A DNA stretch of 64,000 nt from Streptacidiphilus jeojiense (lineage in GTDB: Bacteria > Actinomycetota > Actinomycetes > Streptomycetales > Streptomycetaceae), in NCBI RefSeq assembly GCF_000719095.1, contig NZ_JOEH01000005.1, positions 62,001 through 126,000 of the forward strand, written 5' to 3'. The first letter of the stretch is position 1; each line of letters opens with the position of its first letter. A program made the position numbers and the translations under genes. Below, piece by piece: positions 1-9,938 of the stretch. Under the pieces are notes generated by a model. The model was given only the letters and a program-made list of their open reading frames with translations, did not search any database and was not told the DNA's origin.

Positions 1-369
1 CTCATCGTCGAGGGCCTCAACGTGCTCCAGCCGGCGCTCCCCGGCCTGGACGGCCGGACCCGGGTGGCGGTCGCCGACTTCTTCGACTTCTCGATCTACG
101 TGGACGCCCGCGCGGACGACATCGAGCGCTGGTACCTGGAACGGTTCCGCAAGCTCCGCGAGACCGCGTTCCAGGACCCCACCTCCTACTTCCGCCGCTA
201 CGCGGAGGTCCCCGAGGACGAGGCCATGGACTACGCCCGCCAGCTCTGGCGCACCATCAACCGCCCCAACCTGGTCGAGAACGTGGCCCCCACGCGGGGC
301 CGCGCCAGCCTGATCCTCCGCAAGGGCGCCGACCACAAGGTCCAACGCGTCCGCCTGCGCAAGCTGTGA
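1..369 (+). CDS. coaA: Pantothenate kinase type I, C-terminal part (5' end outside window)
   Basis: This is the last 122 residues of a bacterial type I (P-loop) pantothenate kinase, which phosphorylates pantothenate in the first committed step of coenzyme A synthesis in the cytosol. The reading frame is open from the first base ([10 protein letters not shown]). The segments [27 protein letters not shown] and [16 protein letters not shown] match the C-terminal half of the CoaA family, which carries the substrate-binding and dimer surfaces. The Walker A end lies upstream of the window. It converges on glmM, and a hairpin with a T-run follows its stop. Identification is by recall of E. coli CoaA and is firm. 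Confidence 0.95.
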   Translation, partial: LIVEGLNVLQPALPGLDGRTRVAVADFFDFSIYVDARADDIERWYLERFRKLRETAFQDPTSYFRRYAEVPEDEAMDYARQLWRTINRPNLVENVAPTRGRASLILRKGADHKVQRVRLRKL

Positions 370-375
370 CGAGTT

Positions 376-419
376 CCCCGCGCCCCTTGTGTTTTCAGGG
401 GCGCGGGGCTGTGCTTTTT
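376..419 (+). terminator. Rho-independent-type terminator after coaA
   Basis: A perfect 12-bp inverted repeat (CCCCGCGCCCCT at 376-387, its complement at 397-408) with a 9-base loop is followed by TTTTT at 415-419. It sits 7 bases after the coaA stop, between two converging genes. The stem core GTTCCCCGCGCCCCT recurs in a larger palindrome at 44232-44306. Confidence 0.75.
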
Positions 420-445
420 CACCTGCGTGCGCGAACAGCAACCCG

Positions 446-1807
446 CTACAGCGGCAGAGCCGTCCGCACGACCTCGGCCAACCGCTCGGCGACGGCATGA
501 ACCTGCTCGATGTCCGCAGCCTCGACCATCACCCGCACCAACGGCTCGGTCCCGGAGGGCCGCAGCAGCACCCGCCCCGCAGACCCCAACTCCGCCTCGG
601 CCGCGGCCACCGCCCTGCGCAGCGTCTCATCGGTGGACGCCCGTGCCTTGTCCACGCCCTTGACGTTGATCAGCACCTGCGGCAGGCAGGTCATCACTCC
701 CGCCAGGTCCTTCAGCGACTGCTTGGTCGCGGCGACCCGAGCCGCCAGCATCAGCCCGGTCAGCGTCCCGTCCCCGGTGGTCGCGTGGTCCAGGAAGATC
801 ACATGGCCGGACTGCTCGCCGCCCAGGTTGTACCCGTGCTCCTTCATCGACTCCAGCACGTAGCGGTCGCCGACCGCGGTCTGCACCAGGTCGATCCCCT
901 CCCGCTCCATGGCCAGCTTGAAGCCGAGGTTGGACATCACCGTGGCCACCACGGTGTTCTTGGTCAGCGTCCCGGACTCCCGCATCGCGCAGGCCAGCAC
1001 CGCGAGGATCTGGTCGCCGTCGATCTCGTTGCCCTCGGCGTCCACCGCCAGGCAGCGGTCGGCGTCGCCGTCGTGCGCGATGCCCAGGTCCGCGCCGTGC
1101 TCCAGCACGGCCGCCCGCAGCGGCGCCAGGTGGGTGGAGCCGATGCCGTCGTTGATGTTGAGCCCGGTCGGGTCGTCCCCGATGGTGTGCAGCACCTCGG
1201 CCCCGGCCCGGCGGAAAACCTCCGGGGAGACCTTGGCCGCCGCCCCGTGCGCACCGTCGATGACCACCTTCAGGCCGTCGAGGCGGTTGGGCAGCACCGA
1301 CAGCAGATGCTGCAGGTACTGCTCGAAGCCCTCCTCGTGGCTGCGCACCCGGCCCACGGCCTCTCCGGTGGGACGCGCCCAGGCGTGCCCCTCGAACCGC
1401 TCGTACTCGGCCTCTATGGCGTCCTCGACCGCGTCGTCGATCTTCTGGCCGCCGCGGGCGAGGAACTTGATGCCGTTGTCCGGCATCGGGTTGTGGCTGG
1501 CGGACAGCATCACGCCGAGGTCCGCGTCCAGCACGTCGGTCAGGTAGGCGACGGCGGGCGTCGGCAGCACGCCGACCTTCAGCACGTCCACCCCGCAGCT
1601 GGCCAGGCCGGCGATGACGGCGGCCTCCAGGAACTCCCCAGAGGCGCGCGGGTCGCGGCCGACCACGGCCACCGGACGGTGCCCCTCGAAGGCGCCGGCG
1701 TCACCGAGCACATGCGCTGCGGCCACAGAAAGGCCCAGCGCCAGCTCGGCGGTGAGATCCACGTTCGCAAGCCCGCGCACGCCGTCCGTGCCAAACAGTC
1801 GTCCCAC
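446..1807 (-). CDS. glmM: Phosphoglucosamine mutase
   Basis: GlmM interconverts glucosamine-6-phosphate and glucosamine-1-phosphate, feeding UDP-GlcNAc and so peptidoglycan synthesis. The 453-residue protein opens with the family N-terminus [11 protein letters not shown]. It carries the phosphoserine loop SASHNP near residue 104, the metal-binding DGDADR loop near residue 245, and the phosphate-binding [13 protein letters not shown] motif near the C-terminus. The GTG start is chosen because GGAGG lies 9 bases upstream and the family begins here; a TTG nine codons upstream is less likely. It lies downstream of rplM-rpsI in the same direction, separated by a strong hairpin. I saw no clear promoter of its own. 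Confidence 0.96.
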   Translation of the reverse strand: MGRLFGTDGVRGLANVDLTAELALGLSVAAAHVLGDAGAFEGHRPVAVVGRDPRASGEFLEAAVIAGLASCGVDVLKVGVLPTPAVAYLTDVLDADLGVMLSASHNPMPDNGIKFLARGGQKIDDAVEDAIEAEYERFEGHAWARPTGEAVGRVRSHEEGFEQYLQHLLSVLPNRLDGLKVVIDGAHGAAAKVSPEVFRRAGAEVLHTIGDDPTGLNINDGIGSTHLAPLRAAVLEHGADLGIAHDGDADRCLAVDAEGNEIDGDQILAVLACAMRESGTLTKNTVVATVMSNLGFKLAMEREGIDLVQTAVGDRYVLESMKEHGYNLGGEQSGHVIFLDHATTGDGTLTGLMLAARVAATKQSLKDLAGVMTCLPQVLINVKGVDKARASTDETLRRAVAAAEAELGSAGRVLLRPSGTEPLVRVMVEAADIEQVHAVAERLAEVVRTALPL

Positions 1808-1860
1808 TTGGTCAATCCTCCGCGGCTCAGTCAACCCAGATCAGAAGTCCATCAACGCAT

Positions 1861-1897
1861 CACGCCCCGGGAGCACATGGTGTGCTCCCGGGGCGTG
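1861..1897 (-). terminator. Strong hairpin after rpsI
   Basis: A perfect 17-bp inverted repeat (CACGCCCCGGGAGCACA and its complement) with a 3-base loop lies 64 bases after the rpsI stop and 53 bases before the glmM start. There is no T-run, as is usual in Streptomyces. It probably ends or thins rplM-rpsI transcription before glmM. Confidence 0.75.
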
Positions 1898-1961
1898 ACA
1901 GTCCAGCTCCGGCCGCGGGCTCCGACATTCCGGAGGACCATGCGGCGCGAGGCGGGGAGGC

Positions 1962-2462
1962 TTAGCGCTTGCTGTACTGCGGCGCCTTGCGAGCCTTCTT
2001 CAGACCGGCCTTCTTGCGCTCGACGGCGCGCGGGTCACGGGTCAGGAAGCCGGCCTTCTTCAGGGCCGGGCGGTTCGCGTCGACGTCGACCTCGTTCAGC
2101 GCGCGGGCGACGCCCAGGCGCAGGGCGTAGGCCTGACCCGAGATGCCGCCGCCGTTGATGCGGGCGATGATGTCGTAACGGCCGTCCAGCTCAAGGAGCT
2201 TGAAGGGCTCGTTCACGATCTGCTGGTGCACCTTGTTGGGGAGGTACTCCTCCAGGGTGCGACCGTTGATCTTCCAGACACCGGTGCCGGGGACGATGCG
2301 CACGCGGGCGATCGCCTCCTTGCGGCGGCCCAGACCGGCGGCCGGAACGGCCTCGGCGAAGCGGCCCACAAGGGACTCGGTGGTGTACTCGGTGGGCTCC
2401 TCGACCTCAACCTCGAAGGTCTCGTCGACCTCGAGCGGGGTCTCGGCAGTGGTCTCGGCCAC
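1962..2462 (-). CDS. rpsI: 30S ribosomal protein S9
   Basis: S9 binds the 3' major domain of 16S rRNA in the head of the small subunit, and its C-terminal tail reaches the P-site tRNA. The protein is 166 residues. The first ~45 are an acidic, Thr/Glu-rich actinobacterial extension, followed by the S9 core ([19 protein letters not shown]), and it ends in the tail APQYSKR with the conserved terminal Lys-Arg. The GTG start is preceded by GAGGAG. It follows rplM by 43 bases, the near-universal L13-S9 pair, and shares its promoter. Confidence 0.98.
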   Translation of the reverse strand: MAETTAETPLEVDETFEVEVEEPTEYTTESLVGRFAEAVPAAGLGRRKEAIARVRIVPGTGVWKINGRTLEEYLPNKVHQQIVNEPFKLLELDGRYDIIARINGGGISGQAYALRLGVARALNEVDVDANRPALKKAGFLTRDPRAVERKKAGLKKARKAPQYSKR

Positions 2463-2505
2463 GGTTCTCCTCAGCTGCGTTTCTGTTTTCGGGGTGTGGC
2501 CGGTG

Positions 2506-2949
2506 TTACTGCGCGACCTGGGTGATCTCGAACGGCACCGGACGCTGGGCAGCGTGCGGGTGCTGGTCGCCCGAGTAGACCTTCAGCTTGGAGAGCATCT
2601 GACGGCCCAGGGAGTTCTTGGGGATCATGCCCTTGATGGCCTTCTCGACGGCCTTCTCCGGGTTCTTCTCCAGGAGGTCGTCGTAGCGCACGGAGCGCAG
2701 GCCGCCCGGGTAACCGGAGTGGCGGTAGGCCAGCTTCTGGGTCTTCTTGTTCCCGGACAGGTGCACCTTGTCCGCGTTGATGATGATGACGAAGTCACCC
2801 ATGTCAACGTGCGGCGCGTACACCGGCTTGTGCTTACCCCGGAGGAGGTTCGCGGCCTGAGAGGCCAGGCGGCCGAGAACGACGTCTTGAGCGTCGATAA
2901 CGAGCCACTGACGCTGGACGTCGCCGGGCTTGGGGCTGTACGTACGCAC
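2506..2949 (-). CDS. rplM: 50S ribosomal protein L13
   Basis: L13 is an early-assembly protein of the large subunit that binds 23S rRNA. The 147 residues match the usual family length. The body contains [16 protein letters not shown], the basic segment around LRGKHKP, and [19 protein letters not shown]. The start is GTG ([10 protein letters not shown]). It is the first gene of the rplM-rpsI unit and has a clear sigma-70-type promoter about 180 bases upstream, giving a long untranslated leader. Confidence 0.98.
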   Translation of the reverse strand: MRTYSPKPGDVQRQWLVIDAQDVVLGRLASQAANLLRGKHKPVYAPHVDMGDFVIIINADKVHLSGNKKTQKLAYRHSGYPGGLRSVRYDDLLEKNPEKAVEKAIKGMIPKNSLGRQMLSKLKVYSGDQHPHAAQRPVPFEITQVAQ

Positions 2950-3130
2950 GGTCGTAGCCTTCGCTTTTCAGTGAGTGTGTCCTGACAGGACCACCCGGAC
3001 GATCGGAAGCAGCCGAGACGCACTTCCCCGGACGCAATCGGATGGGCGCGTCGCTGCTTATCGGCCCGGTGGACCGGCGTACCGACCTCTCACGTGAGAT
3101 GGAGCGAGCCAATACGCACAACGAACTCGC

Positions 3131-3160
3131 AGGATACCGGGACGGAGCCGTACGGGTCAA
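3131..3160 (-). promoter_or_regulatory. rplM-rpsI promoter (sigma-70/HrdB type)
   Basis: On the minus strand, TTGACC (3160-3155) is followed after 18 bases by TATCCT (3136-3131). Both hexamers are close to the HrdB consensus. Transcription would start near base 3124 and leave a leader of about 175 bases before rplM. Confidence 0.75.
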
Positions 3161-3224
3161 AATCGCCCGGTCGAGCACCGCGGTACCCCGCAAGCCGTCG
3201 TCCAGTCTACGTCCTTTATCAAGG

Positions 3225-4910
3225 TCATCGGTCCCGCGTAACCCGGCCCTCGTCCCAGACCGGCTCCGGCGCCTCGTAGACCCGGCCGTCAGAGCCGAAG
3301 ACCACGAAGCGGTCGAAGCTGCGGGCGAACCAGCGGTCGTGGGTCACCGAGAGCACCGTCCCCTCGAAGCTCTCCAACCCCTCCTGGAGCGCTTCCGCGC
3401 TGTCCAGGTCCAGGTTGTCGGTGGGCTCGTCCAGCAGCAGCGCGGTGGCGCCGGAGAGCTCCAGCCGCAGGATCATCAACCGGGCCTGCTGGCCGCCGGA
3501 GAGGTCCTGGAACCGGATCTCCTCCTGGTGATGCAACTCATAGCGGCGCAGCACGCTCATCGCCGCCTTGCGGTCGATCGCGTGCTCGGACTCCAGGATC
3601 TCCCTGGTGGTCCGCCCGAAGAGCTCGGGGTGGGCGTGGGTCTGCGCGAAGTGGCCCGGGACCACCCTGGCGCCCAGCCTCCAACTGCCGGTGTGCGCCA
3701 CCTCCTCGCCCGCCAGCATCCGCAGGAAGTGCGACTTGCCGGAGCCGTTGGAGCCGAGTACGGCGACCCGCTCGCCGTAGAAGACCTCCAGGTCGAACGG
3801 TTTCATCAGCCCGGTGAGCTCCAGCTTCTCGCAGGTCAGCGAGCGCACCCCGGTACGGCCGCCGCGCAGCCGCATGGCGATGTTCTGCTTGCGCGGCGGC
3901 TCCGGCGGCGGGCCGGCCTCCTCGAACTTCTTCAGCCGGGTGACCGAGGCCGCATAGCGCGAGGCCATCTTGGGGCTGCGGGCCGCGTAGTCGCGCATGT
4001 CCAGCACCAGCTTCTTCAGCTGCTCGTGCTTCTCGTCCCAGCGGCGGAGCAGTTCGTCGAAGCGGGCGAAGCGCTCCTCACGGGCGGCGTGGAAGGTGGC
4101 GAAGCCGCCGCCGTGCACCCACACCTCGCTGCCGTCGATTCCCGCCTCCACGCTGACGATCTTCTCGGCGCTGGCCGCCAGCAGCTCCCGGTCGTGCGAG
4201 ATGAACAGCACCGTCTTGGAGGTGCTGCGGATCTGCTCCTCCAGCCAGCGCTTGCCGGGGACGTCCAGGTAGTTGTCCGGCTCGTCCAGCAGCAGCACCT
4301 GGTCGGGGCCGCGCAGCAGCGCCTCCAGCACCAGCCGCTTCTGCTCACCGCCGGAGAGGGTGTTCAGGCCGCGCCACTGGGCCCGGTCGTACGGCATGCC
4401 CAGGGCGGCGGTGGTGCAGACGTCCCAGACGGTCTCGTACTCGTAGCCGCCGACGTCCGCCCAGTCGGAGAGCGCCTGGGCGTAGGCGAGCTGGGTCTTC
4501 TCGTCGTCCTGCGCCATCATCGCCAGCTCGGCGGCGTCCACCGTCCTGGCGCCGGTGCGGATCCGTGGCGGCGCCACCGACACCAGCAGATCGCGTACCG
4601 AGGCGTCCGGCGGCAGCACATGGCCGTCGTCCTCCTGCGCCGCTCTGGTGTCGTCGGAACCGGCCTCGCCGCCGCGGCCGGTGGTCCCGACGAACTGGCG
4701 CATCACGCCCAGGCCGCCGCTGACGGTCACCGAACCGCCGTGCGGCTGCAGGTCTCCGGCGATCATCCGGAGCAGCGTGGTCTTGCCAGCGCCGTTGGCG
4801 CCGACCAGGGCGACCGCCGCGCCCTCCCCCACCCGGAAGGACACGTCGTCGAACAGCACCCGCCCGTCCGGCAGGTAGTACTCCAGGTGTGAAATCTCGA
4901 CATGTCCCAT
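3225..4910 (-). CDS. ABC-F family ATPase (two ATP-binding cassettes, no membrane domain)
   Basis: A 561-residue protein with two tandem ABC domains and no transmembrane segment, the ABC-F layout (EttA, Uup, antibiotic ribosome-protection proteins). Cassette 1 has Walker A GANGAGKT (Lys43), signature LSGGEQKRL and Walker B LLLDEPDNYLD. Cassette 2 has Walker A GSNGSGKS, signature LSGGQQARL and LLLDEPTDNLD. The charged linker between them would reach into the ribosome. ATG at 4910 is preferred over an upstream start because the conserved N-terminus begins at MGHVEISHLEYYLP. It lies 49 bases after a secreted hydrolase gene and ends just before the rplM leader. Whether it is housekeeping or gives drug protection cannot be told from sequence. 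Confidence 0.9.
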   Translation of the reverse strand: MGHVEISHLEYYLPDGRVLFDDVSFRVGEGAAVALVGANGAGKTTLLRMIAGDLQPHGGSVTVSGGLGVMRQFVGTTGRGGEAGSDDTRAAQEDDGHVLPPDASVRDLLVSVAPPRIRTGARTVDAAELAMMAQDDEKTQLAYAQALSDWADVGGYEYETVWDVCTTAALGMPYDRAQWRGLNTLSGGEQKRLVLEALLRGPDQVLLLDEPDNYLDVPGKRWLEEQIRSTSKTVLFISHDRELLAASAEKIVSVEAGIDGSEVWVHGGGFATFHAAREERFARFDELLRRWDEKHEQLKKLVLDMRDYAARSPKMASRYAASVTRLKKFEEAGPPPEPPRKQNIAMRLRGGRTGVRSLTCEKLELTGLMKPFDLEVFYGERVAVLGSNGSGKSHFLRMLAGEEVAHTGSWRLGARVVPGHFAQTHAHPELFGRTTREILESEHAIDRKAAMSVLRRYELHHQEEIRFQDLSGGQQARLMILRLELSGATALLLDEPTDNLDLDSAEALQEGLESFEGTVLSVTHDRWFARSFDRFVVFGSDGRVYEAPEPVWDEGRVTRDR

Positions 4911-4959
4911 GGTCGGTAATTCTCTGCCGAGCCGACTCCGGACCCAAATGGGTTTCCGT

Positions 4960-5868
4960 TCAGCGCACCGGCGCACCGGCTCGGACCTGCGCCAACACGG
5001 CCCTGGCCTGGCCGTCGGCCCCGGCCCGGTTGGGGTGGAACGGGACCGCGACGCTCAGGGTGTTCACCGACAGCGGCAGCAGCCCCTCGGTCCACCGCAC
5101 GGTCGGGCTCTGGCACACGTCGTGCCCGATCGAGGGGGTGTAGGTGTCGACCAGCTCCGTCCCCCGGGGGTCCGCGGCGGCGGCCCCCGCCAGCATCGTG
5201 TTCACCGCCGCCAGGACCCGGTGCAGGTACGCCATGTCCTGGTCCTCGATCGGGACGTAGGGCCAGCAGCCGCCGTGCTCCGGGAACACCGCCAGGTAGT
5301 CCACCAGCAGCACCCTGGCCCGCGGGGCCCGCTGGTGGATCCCGGCCAGCACGCCCTCGACCACCCGCTGCTCGGCGGCGATCCGGTCGGTCATCGGGTC
5401 GTGCGGGCAGGTGGTGGTGGGCAGCGGCAGCAGGGCCAGGCAGCGCCCGATCAGGCCGATCAGGTCGAGGTCGTTGCCGCCGATCCCGACCGTCACCAGC
5501 TCGGTGTCCCGCCCCAGCCTGGAGAACTGCGGCGGGTTCACTCCGCCGAGCACCGGCTGGGGTCCGGTCATACTGCCGCTCACCGCTCCGCCGCAGGTCG
5601 CGTCCTTGAAGTCGGCCACCCCGAGCGCCGCAGCGACCTGGTGCGGATAGTCGTAGGACACCTGGGCGCAGCCGGCCGGGACGAAAGCGGCGGTCACCCC
5701 CGGCAGGATCGCGCTGTCCGCCTGGAAGGAGTCCCCGAGGGCCACGTAGGAGTGGTACCCGGGCACCGGCGACTGGGCCGCCGCCGGGCCGGTCACCGCG
5801 GCCGGCACCCACAGCAGGCAGCCGAGCAGGGTCGCGATCAGGCCTCTACGGCGCGGCATGCTGAACAT
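4960..5868 (-). CDS. Secreted SGNH/GDSL-family hydrolase (lipase/esterase-like)
   Basis: A predicted exported esterase or lipase of 302 residues. Residues 1-31 form a signal peptide: basic MFSMPRRRG, a hydrophobic core, and an AAA cleavage region. The catalytic blocks are ALGDSF (Ser47), the oxyanion block GIGGNDLDL near residue 127, and the His block FHPNRAGADG near residue 278. Six or more cysteines in the mature part suggest disulfides, as in Streptomyces extracellular GDSL lipases. The first ATG has GGAG 7 bases upstream. It is transcribed away from the + strand membrane gene and toward the ABC-F gene. The substrate is unknown. Confidence 0.88.
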   Translation of the reverse strand: MFSMPRRRGLIATLLGCLLWVPAAVTGPAAAQSPVPGYHSYVALGDSFQADSAILPGVTAAFVPAGCAQVSYDYPHQVAAALGVADFKDATCGGAVSGSMTGPQPVLGGVNPPQFSRLGRDTELVTVGIGGNDLDLIGLIGRCLALLPLPTTTCPHDPMTDRIAAEQRVVEGVLAGIHQRAPRARVLLVDYLAVFPEHGGCWPYVPIEDQDMAYLHRVLAAVNTMLAGAAAADPRGTELVDTYTPSIGHDVCQSPTVRWTEGLLPLSVNTLSVAVPFHPNRAGADGQARAVLAQVRAGAPVR

Positions 5869-6048
5869 GGTGTTGCTCCATCAGTTCTCCTGACCCCCAA
5901 CGCCCCCACGACCCGCGCGAGAATAGACCCTCAGTCGGCGCACAGTACGTGCACAGAGGCGCTCGGCCGCCAGGTTCACTCTCTTTGGTGAACCACTCCG
6001 ACCTGGGGGATGTCCCGGAATCAGCGAATCCCGTTATGCTCGCGGCCC

Positions 6049-7122
6049 ATGAGCAACGGGCCCGCACCGGACAATGCCGCCAAGCCGCTCCCGCGCCGGG
6101 GCGCGGACACCCCTGGGCGCATCCCGACCCAGTACGGACCGGGAAACCCCGTCGCCGAGACCCTGACCGAGAGCCAGTACCGGGTCCGTCCGGGGGCGCC
6201 CAACCTGCCGATCCCCGAACCGCAGCGAGCCGCGGAACCCGACGGCGAACCGTCGCCGATGTCCTTCGCGGTACGGCCGGGCACCCCCGACGCGTCCGTG
6301 CACGAGGAGTTCCAGGCCATGCTGGACCGGCAGGAGGCCGCCTCGGCGCGCAGGCGCCGCCAGCTCTGGCTGGGCACGGCACTGGTGGCCGTGCTGGTCC
6401 TGGTCGGCACCGGGGCCACCCTGCTCACCACCCGGCCGGCCAAGCAGTCGGCCGCCGCCTCGCCGTCCGCCGCCGCGCCGACCGCCTCCGCCCCGGCGGA
6501 CACCGCACCCGCGATCCCGGTGCAGCAGACCCCGACTGACACACCCTCACCCACGGCCGTACCGTCCGCCCTGGCGCCGACGACGGCCGTCGACCCGGCC
6601 ACGCTGCTGGGTGCCGCAGCCACCGACACCGCACCGCTGAGTGCGGTGACGCTCTTCCCCGGCAAGAGCGTCACCGTCGACAACCATTCCTACACGCAGG
6701 CACTGACAACGGCCTCGGCCTGCGTCCCCGCGGTCACCCCCAACCTCGCCGCGGTGCTCACCAAGTACGGCTGCCGCAAGGTGTTCCGGGCCAGCTACGC
6801 GACCGGGACGACCGCGGTGACGGTCGGCGTCGGCGTCTTCGACAGCGCGGCCCAGGCGGCCGCGGTCAAGGCCCAGGCCACCGCGGGGAACCTGGAACCC
6901 CTGTCCGGCGGCGCCCTCCCGGCCTTCTGCCACGCCGTGGCCTGCCGACTGAGCGTCAACGCCTACGGCCGCTACGCCTACTTCACCGTGGCCGGCTACA
7001 CCACCGGGAAGCCGGTCCCGGCCGCGGACACCTCGGCCCTGGCCGCCGGCACGGACATGGGCCGGATGGTCTTCGAGAACCTGCTCGCCCGGGCCAGGGG
7101 CGAGGCGACGGCGAAGAACTGA
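6049..7122 (+). CDS. Membrane-anchored protein with extracellular C-terminal domain, unknown function
   Basis: Not recognised as a named family. The 357 residues read as a Pro/Arg-rich cytosolic region (1-105), one membrane helix at about 106-126 (LGTALVAVLVLVGTGATLL), an Ala/Ser/Thr/Pro linker of ~75 residues typical of cell-wall-spanning segments, and a folded outer domain with four cysteines. The start is placed at MSNGPAPDN. There is no Shine-Dalgarno, but TATGCT ends 8 bases before the ATG, so the message may be leaderless. A start 13 codons upstream is less likely. It is the only + strand gene between coaA and rfbA. Confidence 0.75.
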   Translation: MSNGPAPDNAAKPLPRRGADTPGRIPTQYGPGNPVAETLTESQYRVRPGAPNLPIPEPQRAAEPDGEPSPMSFAVRPGTPDASVHEEFQAMLDRQEAASARRRRQLWLGTALVAVLVLVGTGATLLTTRPAKQSAAASPSAAAPTASAPADTAPAIPVQQTPTDTPSPTAVPSALAPTTAVDPATLLGAAATDTAPLSAVTLFPGKSVTVDNHSYTQALTTASACVPAVTPNLAAVLTKYGCRKVFRASYATGTTAVTVGVGVFDSAAQAAAVKAQATAGNLEPLSGGALPAFCHAVACRLSVNAYGRYAYFTVAGYTTGKPVPAADTSALAAGTDMGRMVFENLLARARGEATAKN

Positions 7123-7161
7123 CGGTGCGGGAGATCCGGCTCCGACCGGGACGGCGGCCTG

Positions 7162-8064
7162 CTAGCGGGGCGTCAGCACCCGCAGGTTCCGCGCCTCCCG
7201 GCTGCGCGCCGCCAGATCCCGGTCGGCCGGATAGCCGACCTCCTCCAGGGTCAGGCCGTACGGCCGCACCACGCTCACCGCCGAGTTCCGGACGCCGCCG
7301 GACAGCACCTCGCCCGGGAACCCCACCGGCCGCTGCCCACCGCCGACCAGCAGCATCGCGCCGACCAGGGCTCGCACCATGTTGTGGCAGAAGGCGTCGG
7401 CCCGCACCGTGCCGACCACCAGGCCGGGCAGTTCCGGGCCGAGCAGCGCGTCGCCCGGCAGCCGCTCCCAGGAGAAGTCCAGCAGCTCCCTGATGGTGGT
7501 CGCGCCCTCGCGCTTCTTGCAGTAGGCCGCGAAGTCGTGCTCGCCCACCAGCAGCCGGGCCGCCTCGTTCATGGCGTCCACGTCCAGCGGCCGGTCGTGC
7601 CACAGCACGTGCGCCCGCCGCAGCGGGTCGACGCCGGCCGGGTGGTCGCAGATCCGGTAGGCGTAGCGGCGCCACACCGCGGAGAACCGGGCGTCGAACC
7701 CGGCCGGGGCCTCGGCGACCCGCCAGACCCGGATGTCGCCCGGCAGCCGTCCGGCGAGCCGGCGGCGCAGCTTCTCGCCCTCGGCCGCCCAGATGTCACC
7801 CGGCAGGTCGACATGGGCCACCTGGCCGCGCGCGTGCACCCCCGCGTCGGTGCGCCCGGCCACCGTCAGCGGGAAGACCTCGGGCTGCCGCAGCACCACC
7901 CGGATCGCGTCCTCCAGCTCGCCCTGGACCGTCCGCCGCCCGCTCTTCTGCTTGGCCCAGCCGGAGAACCCGGTCCCGTCGTAGGACAGGTCCAGCCGCA
8001 CCCGGACGAAGCCCTCGGCAGCACCCTCGCGCCGGGGCTCCCGCTCTTCCACACACTCAGTCAT
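7162..8064 (-). CDS. truA: tRNA pseudouridine(38-40) synthase
   Basis: TruA isomerises uridines 38-40 of the anticodon stem-loop to pseudouridine. The 300-residue protein carries the catalytic motif GRTDAGVHA with nucleophile Asp73, the N-terminal strand [14 protein letters not shown], and the conserved RRYAYRI and [16 protein letters not shown] blocks. ATG at 8064 is taken as the start; a TTG one codon earlier is possible. Neither has a strong ribosome site. It follows rplQ, its usual neighbour in actinobacteria, but is separated by a hairpin. Confidence 0.95.
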   Translation of the reverse strand: MTECVEEREPRREGAAEGFVRVRLDLSYDGTGFSGWAKQKSGRRTVQGELEDAIRVVLRQPEVFPLTVAGRTDAGVHARGQVAHVDLPGDIWAAEGEKLRRRLAGRLPGDIRVWRVAEAPAGFDARFSAVWRRYAYRICDHPAGVDPLRRAHVLWHDRPLDVDAMNEAARLLVGEHDFAAYCKKREGATTIRELLDFSWERLPGDALLGPELPGLVVGTVRADAFCHNMVRALVGAMLLVGGGQRPVGFPGEVLSGGVRNSAVSVVRPYGLTLEEVGYPADRDLAARSREARNLRVLTPR

Positions 8065-8094
8065 CAAAGGCCCCGAAAGTTCGCAGTACGAGAA

Positions 8095-8128
8095 CGGGCC
8101 CGCCCTCCCCGAAGGGAGAGCGGGCCCG
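8095..8128 (-). terminator. Hairpin between rplQ and truA
   Basis: CGGGCCCGC-C-CTCCC pairs with GGGAG-A-GCGGGCCCG around a 4-base loop, with one mismatch. It starts 12 bases after the rplQ stop and likely ends or attenuates the alpha-operon transcript before truA. Confidence 0.65.
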
Positions 8129-8140
8129 CTGCGGAGGCGG

Positions 8141-8656
8141 TCAGGCCTCCTCGGTCTCCTCGACGGAGTCGACCGGAGCGGCGTCCTGAACCGGGGCGGC
8201 GTCAGCCGGCGCGGCGTCGACCGGGGCGGCAGCCTCGGTCTCCTTGACGGAGCGCTTGGTCGCAGCCTCGGCCTCGCCGACCGCGGTCTGGGCCACGGTC
8301 AGGGCCTCGACCAGCTCGATCACGGCCATCGGGGCGTTGTCGCCACGACGGGGACCGATCTTGGTGATGCGGGTGTAGCCACCGGGACGGTTCTCGTAGC
8401 GAGGACCGATCTCGGTGAAGAGGGTGTGCAGCACAGCCACGTCGGTGATGGTCTTGCGGACCTCACGGCGGTTGTGGATGTCACCCTTCTTGGCCTTGGT
8501 GATCAGCTTCTCCGCCACCGGGCGCAGGCGGCGAGCCTTGGCCTCGGTGGTGGTGATCCGGCCGTACTGGAAGAGCTCGCGGGCCAGACCGGCCAGCAGC
8601 AGACGCTCGTGGGAGGGACCGCCACCGAGGCGGGCACCCTTCGCGGGGCGAGGCAT
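8141..8656 (-). CDS. rplQ: 50S ribosomal protein L17
   Basis: L17 sits near the exit of the large-subunit peptide tunnel. The N-terminal 120 residues form the conserved domain ([20 protein letters not shown], then [19 protein letters not shown] and [17 protein letters not shown]). The last ~45 residues are an Ala/Asp/Pro/Val acidic tail ([15 protein letters not shown]), a common low-complexity extension in this group. It lies 138 bases downstream of rpoA and is the last gene of the alpha operon. Confidence 0.98.
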   Translation of the reverse strand: MPRPAKGARLGGGPSHERLLLAGLARELFQYGRITTTEAKARRLRPVAEKLITKAKKGDIHNRREVRKTITDVAVLHTLFTEIGPRYENRPGGYTRITKIGPRRGDNAPMAVIELVEALTVAQTAVGEAEAATKRSVKETEAAAPVDAAPADAAPVQDAAPVDSVEETEEA

Positions 8657-8794
8657 GGTGTCTCCTTGGATCTCCGACCCCCGGCCGTACCAGGTACCGG
8701 GGCGGGCGTACGGGCACTGTTGCCCGGACGACTTGGTTGCACAGCCTTCAAGGGTACGGGACCGCCGGGGCGGTCCCGTACCACTCGATCAGGC

Positions 8795-9814
8795 TCAGTA
8801 CTGCTCGGTCTCCGCGAAGCCCGGGTCGTCGTCGTCGGCGCCGAAGGCGTCGGCGGCGGCGGTCGGGTCGAATCCGGGCGGGCTGTCCTTGAGGGCCAGG
8901 CCCATGCCGGCCAGCTTCGCCTTGACCTCGTCGATCGACTTCGCACCGAAGTTGCGGATGTCGAGCAGGTCGGCCTCGGAGCGGGCGACGAGCTCACCCA
9001 CGGTGTGGATGCCCTCGCGCTTGAGGCAGTTGTACGACCGAACGGTGAGCTCCAGCTCCTCGATCGGCAGGGCGAGATCGGCGGCCAGGGCGGCGTCCGT
9101 GGGGGACGGGCCCATGTCGATGCCCTCGGCGTCGATGTTCAGCTCGCGGGCGAGGCCGAACAGCTCCACCAGGGTCTTGCCGGCCGAGGCCATGGCGTCA
9201 CGGGGACGCATGGCGGGCTTGGTCTCGACGTCGACGATGAGCTTGTCGAAGTCGGTACGCTGCTCGACTCGGGTCGCCTCGACCTTGTAGGTGACCTTCA
9301 GCACCGGGCTGTAGATGGAGTCGACCGGGATCCGGCCGATCTCCTGGCCCGACTGCTTGTTCTGGACGGCGGAGACGTAGCCGCGACCGCGCTCGACGGT
9401 CAGCTCCATCTCCAGCTTGCCCTTGCCGTTGAGCGTGGCCAGGACCAGCTCGGGGTTGTGCACCTCGACACCGGCCGGGGGCGCGATGTCGGCGGCGGTG
9501 ACCAGACCCGGGCCCTGCTTGCGCAGGTACATCACGACCGGCTCGTCGTGCTCCGAGGAGACGACCAGCTGCTTGATGTTCAGGATGAGGTCGGTGACGT
9601 CCTCCTTGACGCCCGGCACGGTGGTGAACTCGTGCAGGACACCGTCGATCCGGATGCTGGTGACAGCAGCGCCGGGGATCGAGGAGAGCAGGGTGCGGCG
9701 GAGCGAGTTGCCGAGGGTGTAGCCGAAGCCCGGCTCCAGCGGCTCGATCACGAACCGGGAGCGGAACTCGTCGACGACCTCTTCGGTCAGCGACGGACGC
9801 TGAGCGATCAGCAT
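8795..9814 (-). CDS. rpoA: DNA-directed RNA polymerase alpha subunit
   Basis: Alpha dimerises to nucleate RNA polymerase assembly and contacts UP elements and activators. The 339-residue protein has the N-terminal assembly domain ([20 protein letters not shown] near residue 30), a linker, and the C-terminal DNA-binding domain with [21 protein letters not shown] (split here as [17 protein letters not shown]) and [17 protein letters not shown] (MLIAQRPSL) is chosen over an upstream frame-extension because GGAGG lies 9 bases before it. It falls in the conserved order rpsM-rpsK-rpoA-rplQ; rpsD is absent here, as in other Streptomyces. Confidence 0.98.
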   Translation of the reverse strand: MLIAQRPSLTEEVVDEFRSRFVIEPLEPGFGYTLGNSLRRTLLSSIPGAAVTSIRIDGVLHEFTTVPGVKEDVTDLILNIKQLVVSSEHDEPVVMYLRKQGPGLVTAADIAPPAGVEVHNPELVLATLNGKGKLEMELTVERGRGYVSAVQNKQSGQEIGRIPVDSIYSPVLKVTYKVEATRVEQRTDFDKLIVDVETKPAMRPRDAMASAGKTLVELFGLARELNIDAEGIDMGPSPTDAALAADLALPIEELELTVRSYNCLKREGIHTVGELVARSEADLLDIRNFGAKSIDEVKAKLAGMGLALKDSPPGFDPTAAADAFGADDDDPGFAETEQY

Positions 9815-9938
9815 GAGGTGAATCCTCCAGTTAGATCTTCGGCACCCACTATTTGATGCCGACGAAAGCAAGGATACGGCCCCCGAGCGAACAGGGGCCG
9901 TATCCGAGTACTACCGCTGCTTCAGAAGCAGCCGTGCG

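Noticed and set aside
389..2158. A 589-codon + strand frame over glmM
   Set aside because: Shadow of glmM: the sequence is a low-complexity His/Arg/Gly string and glmM is unambiguous.
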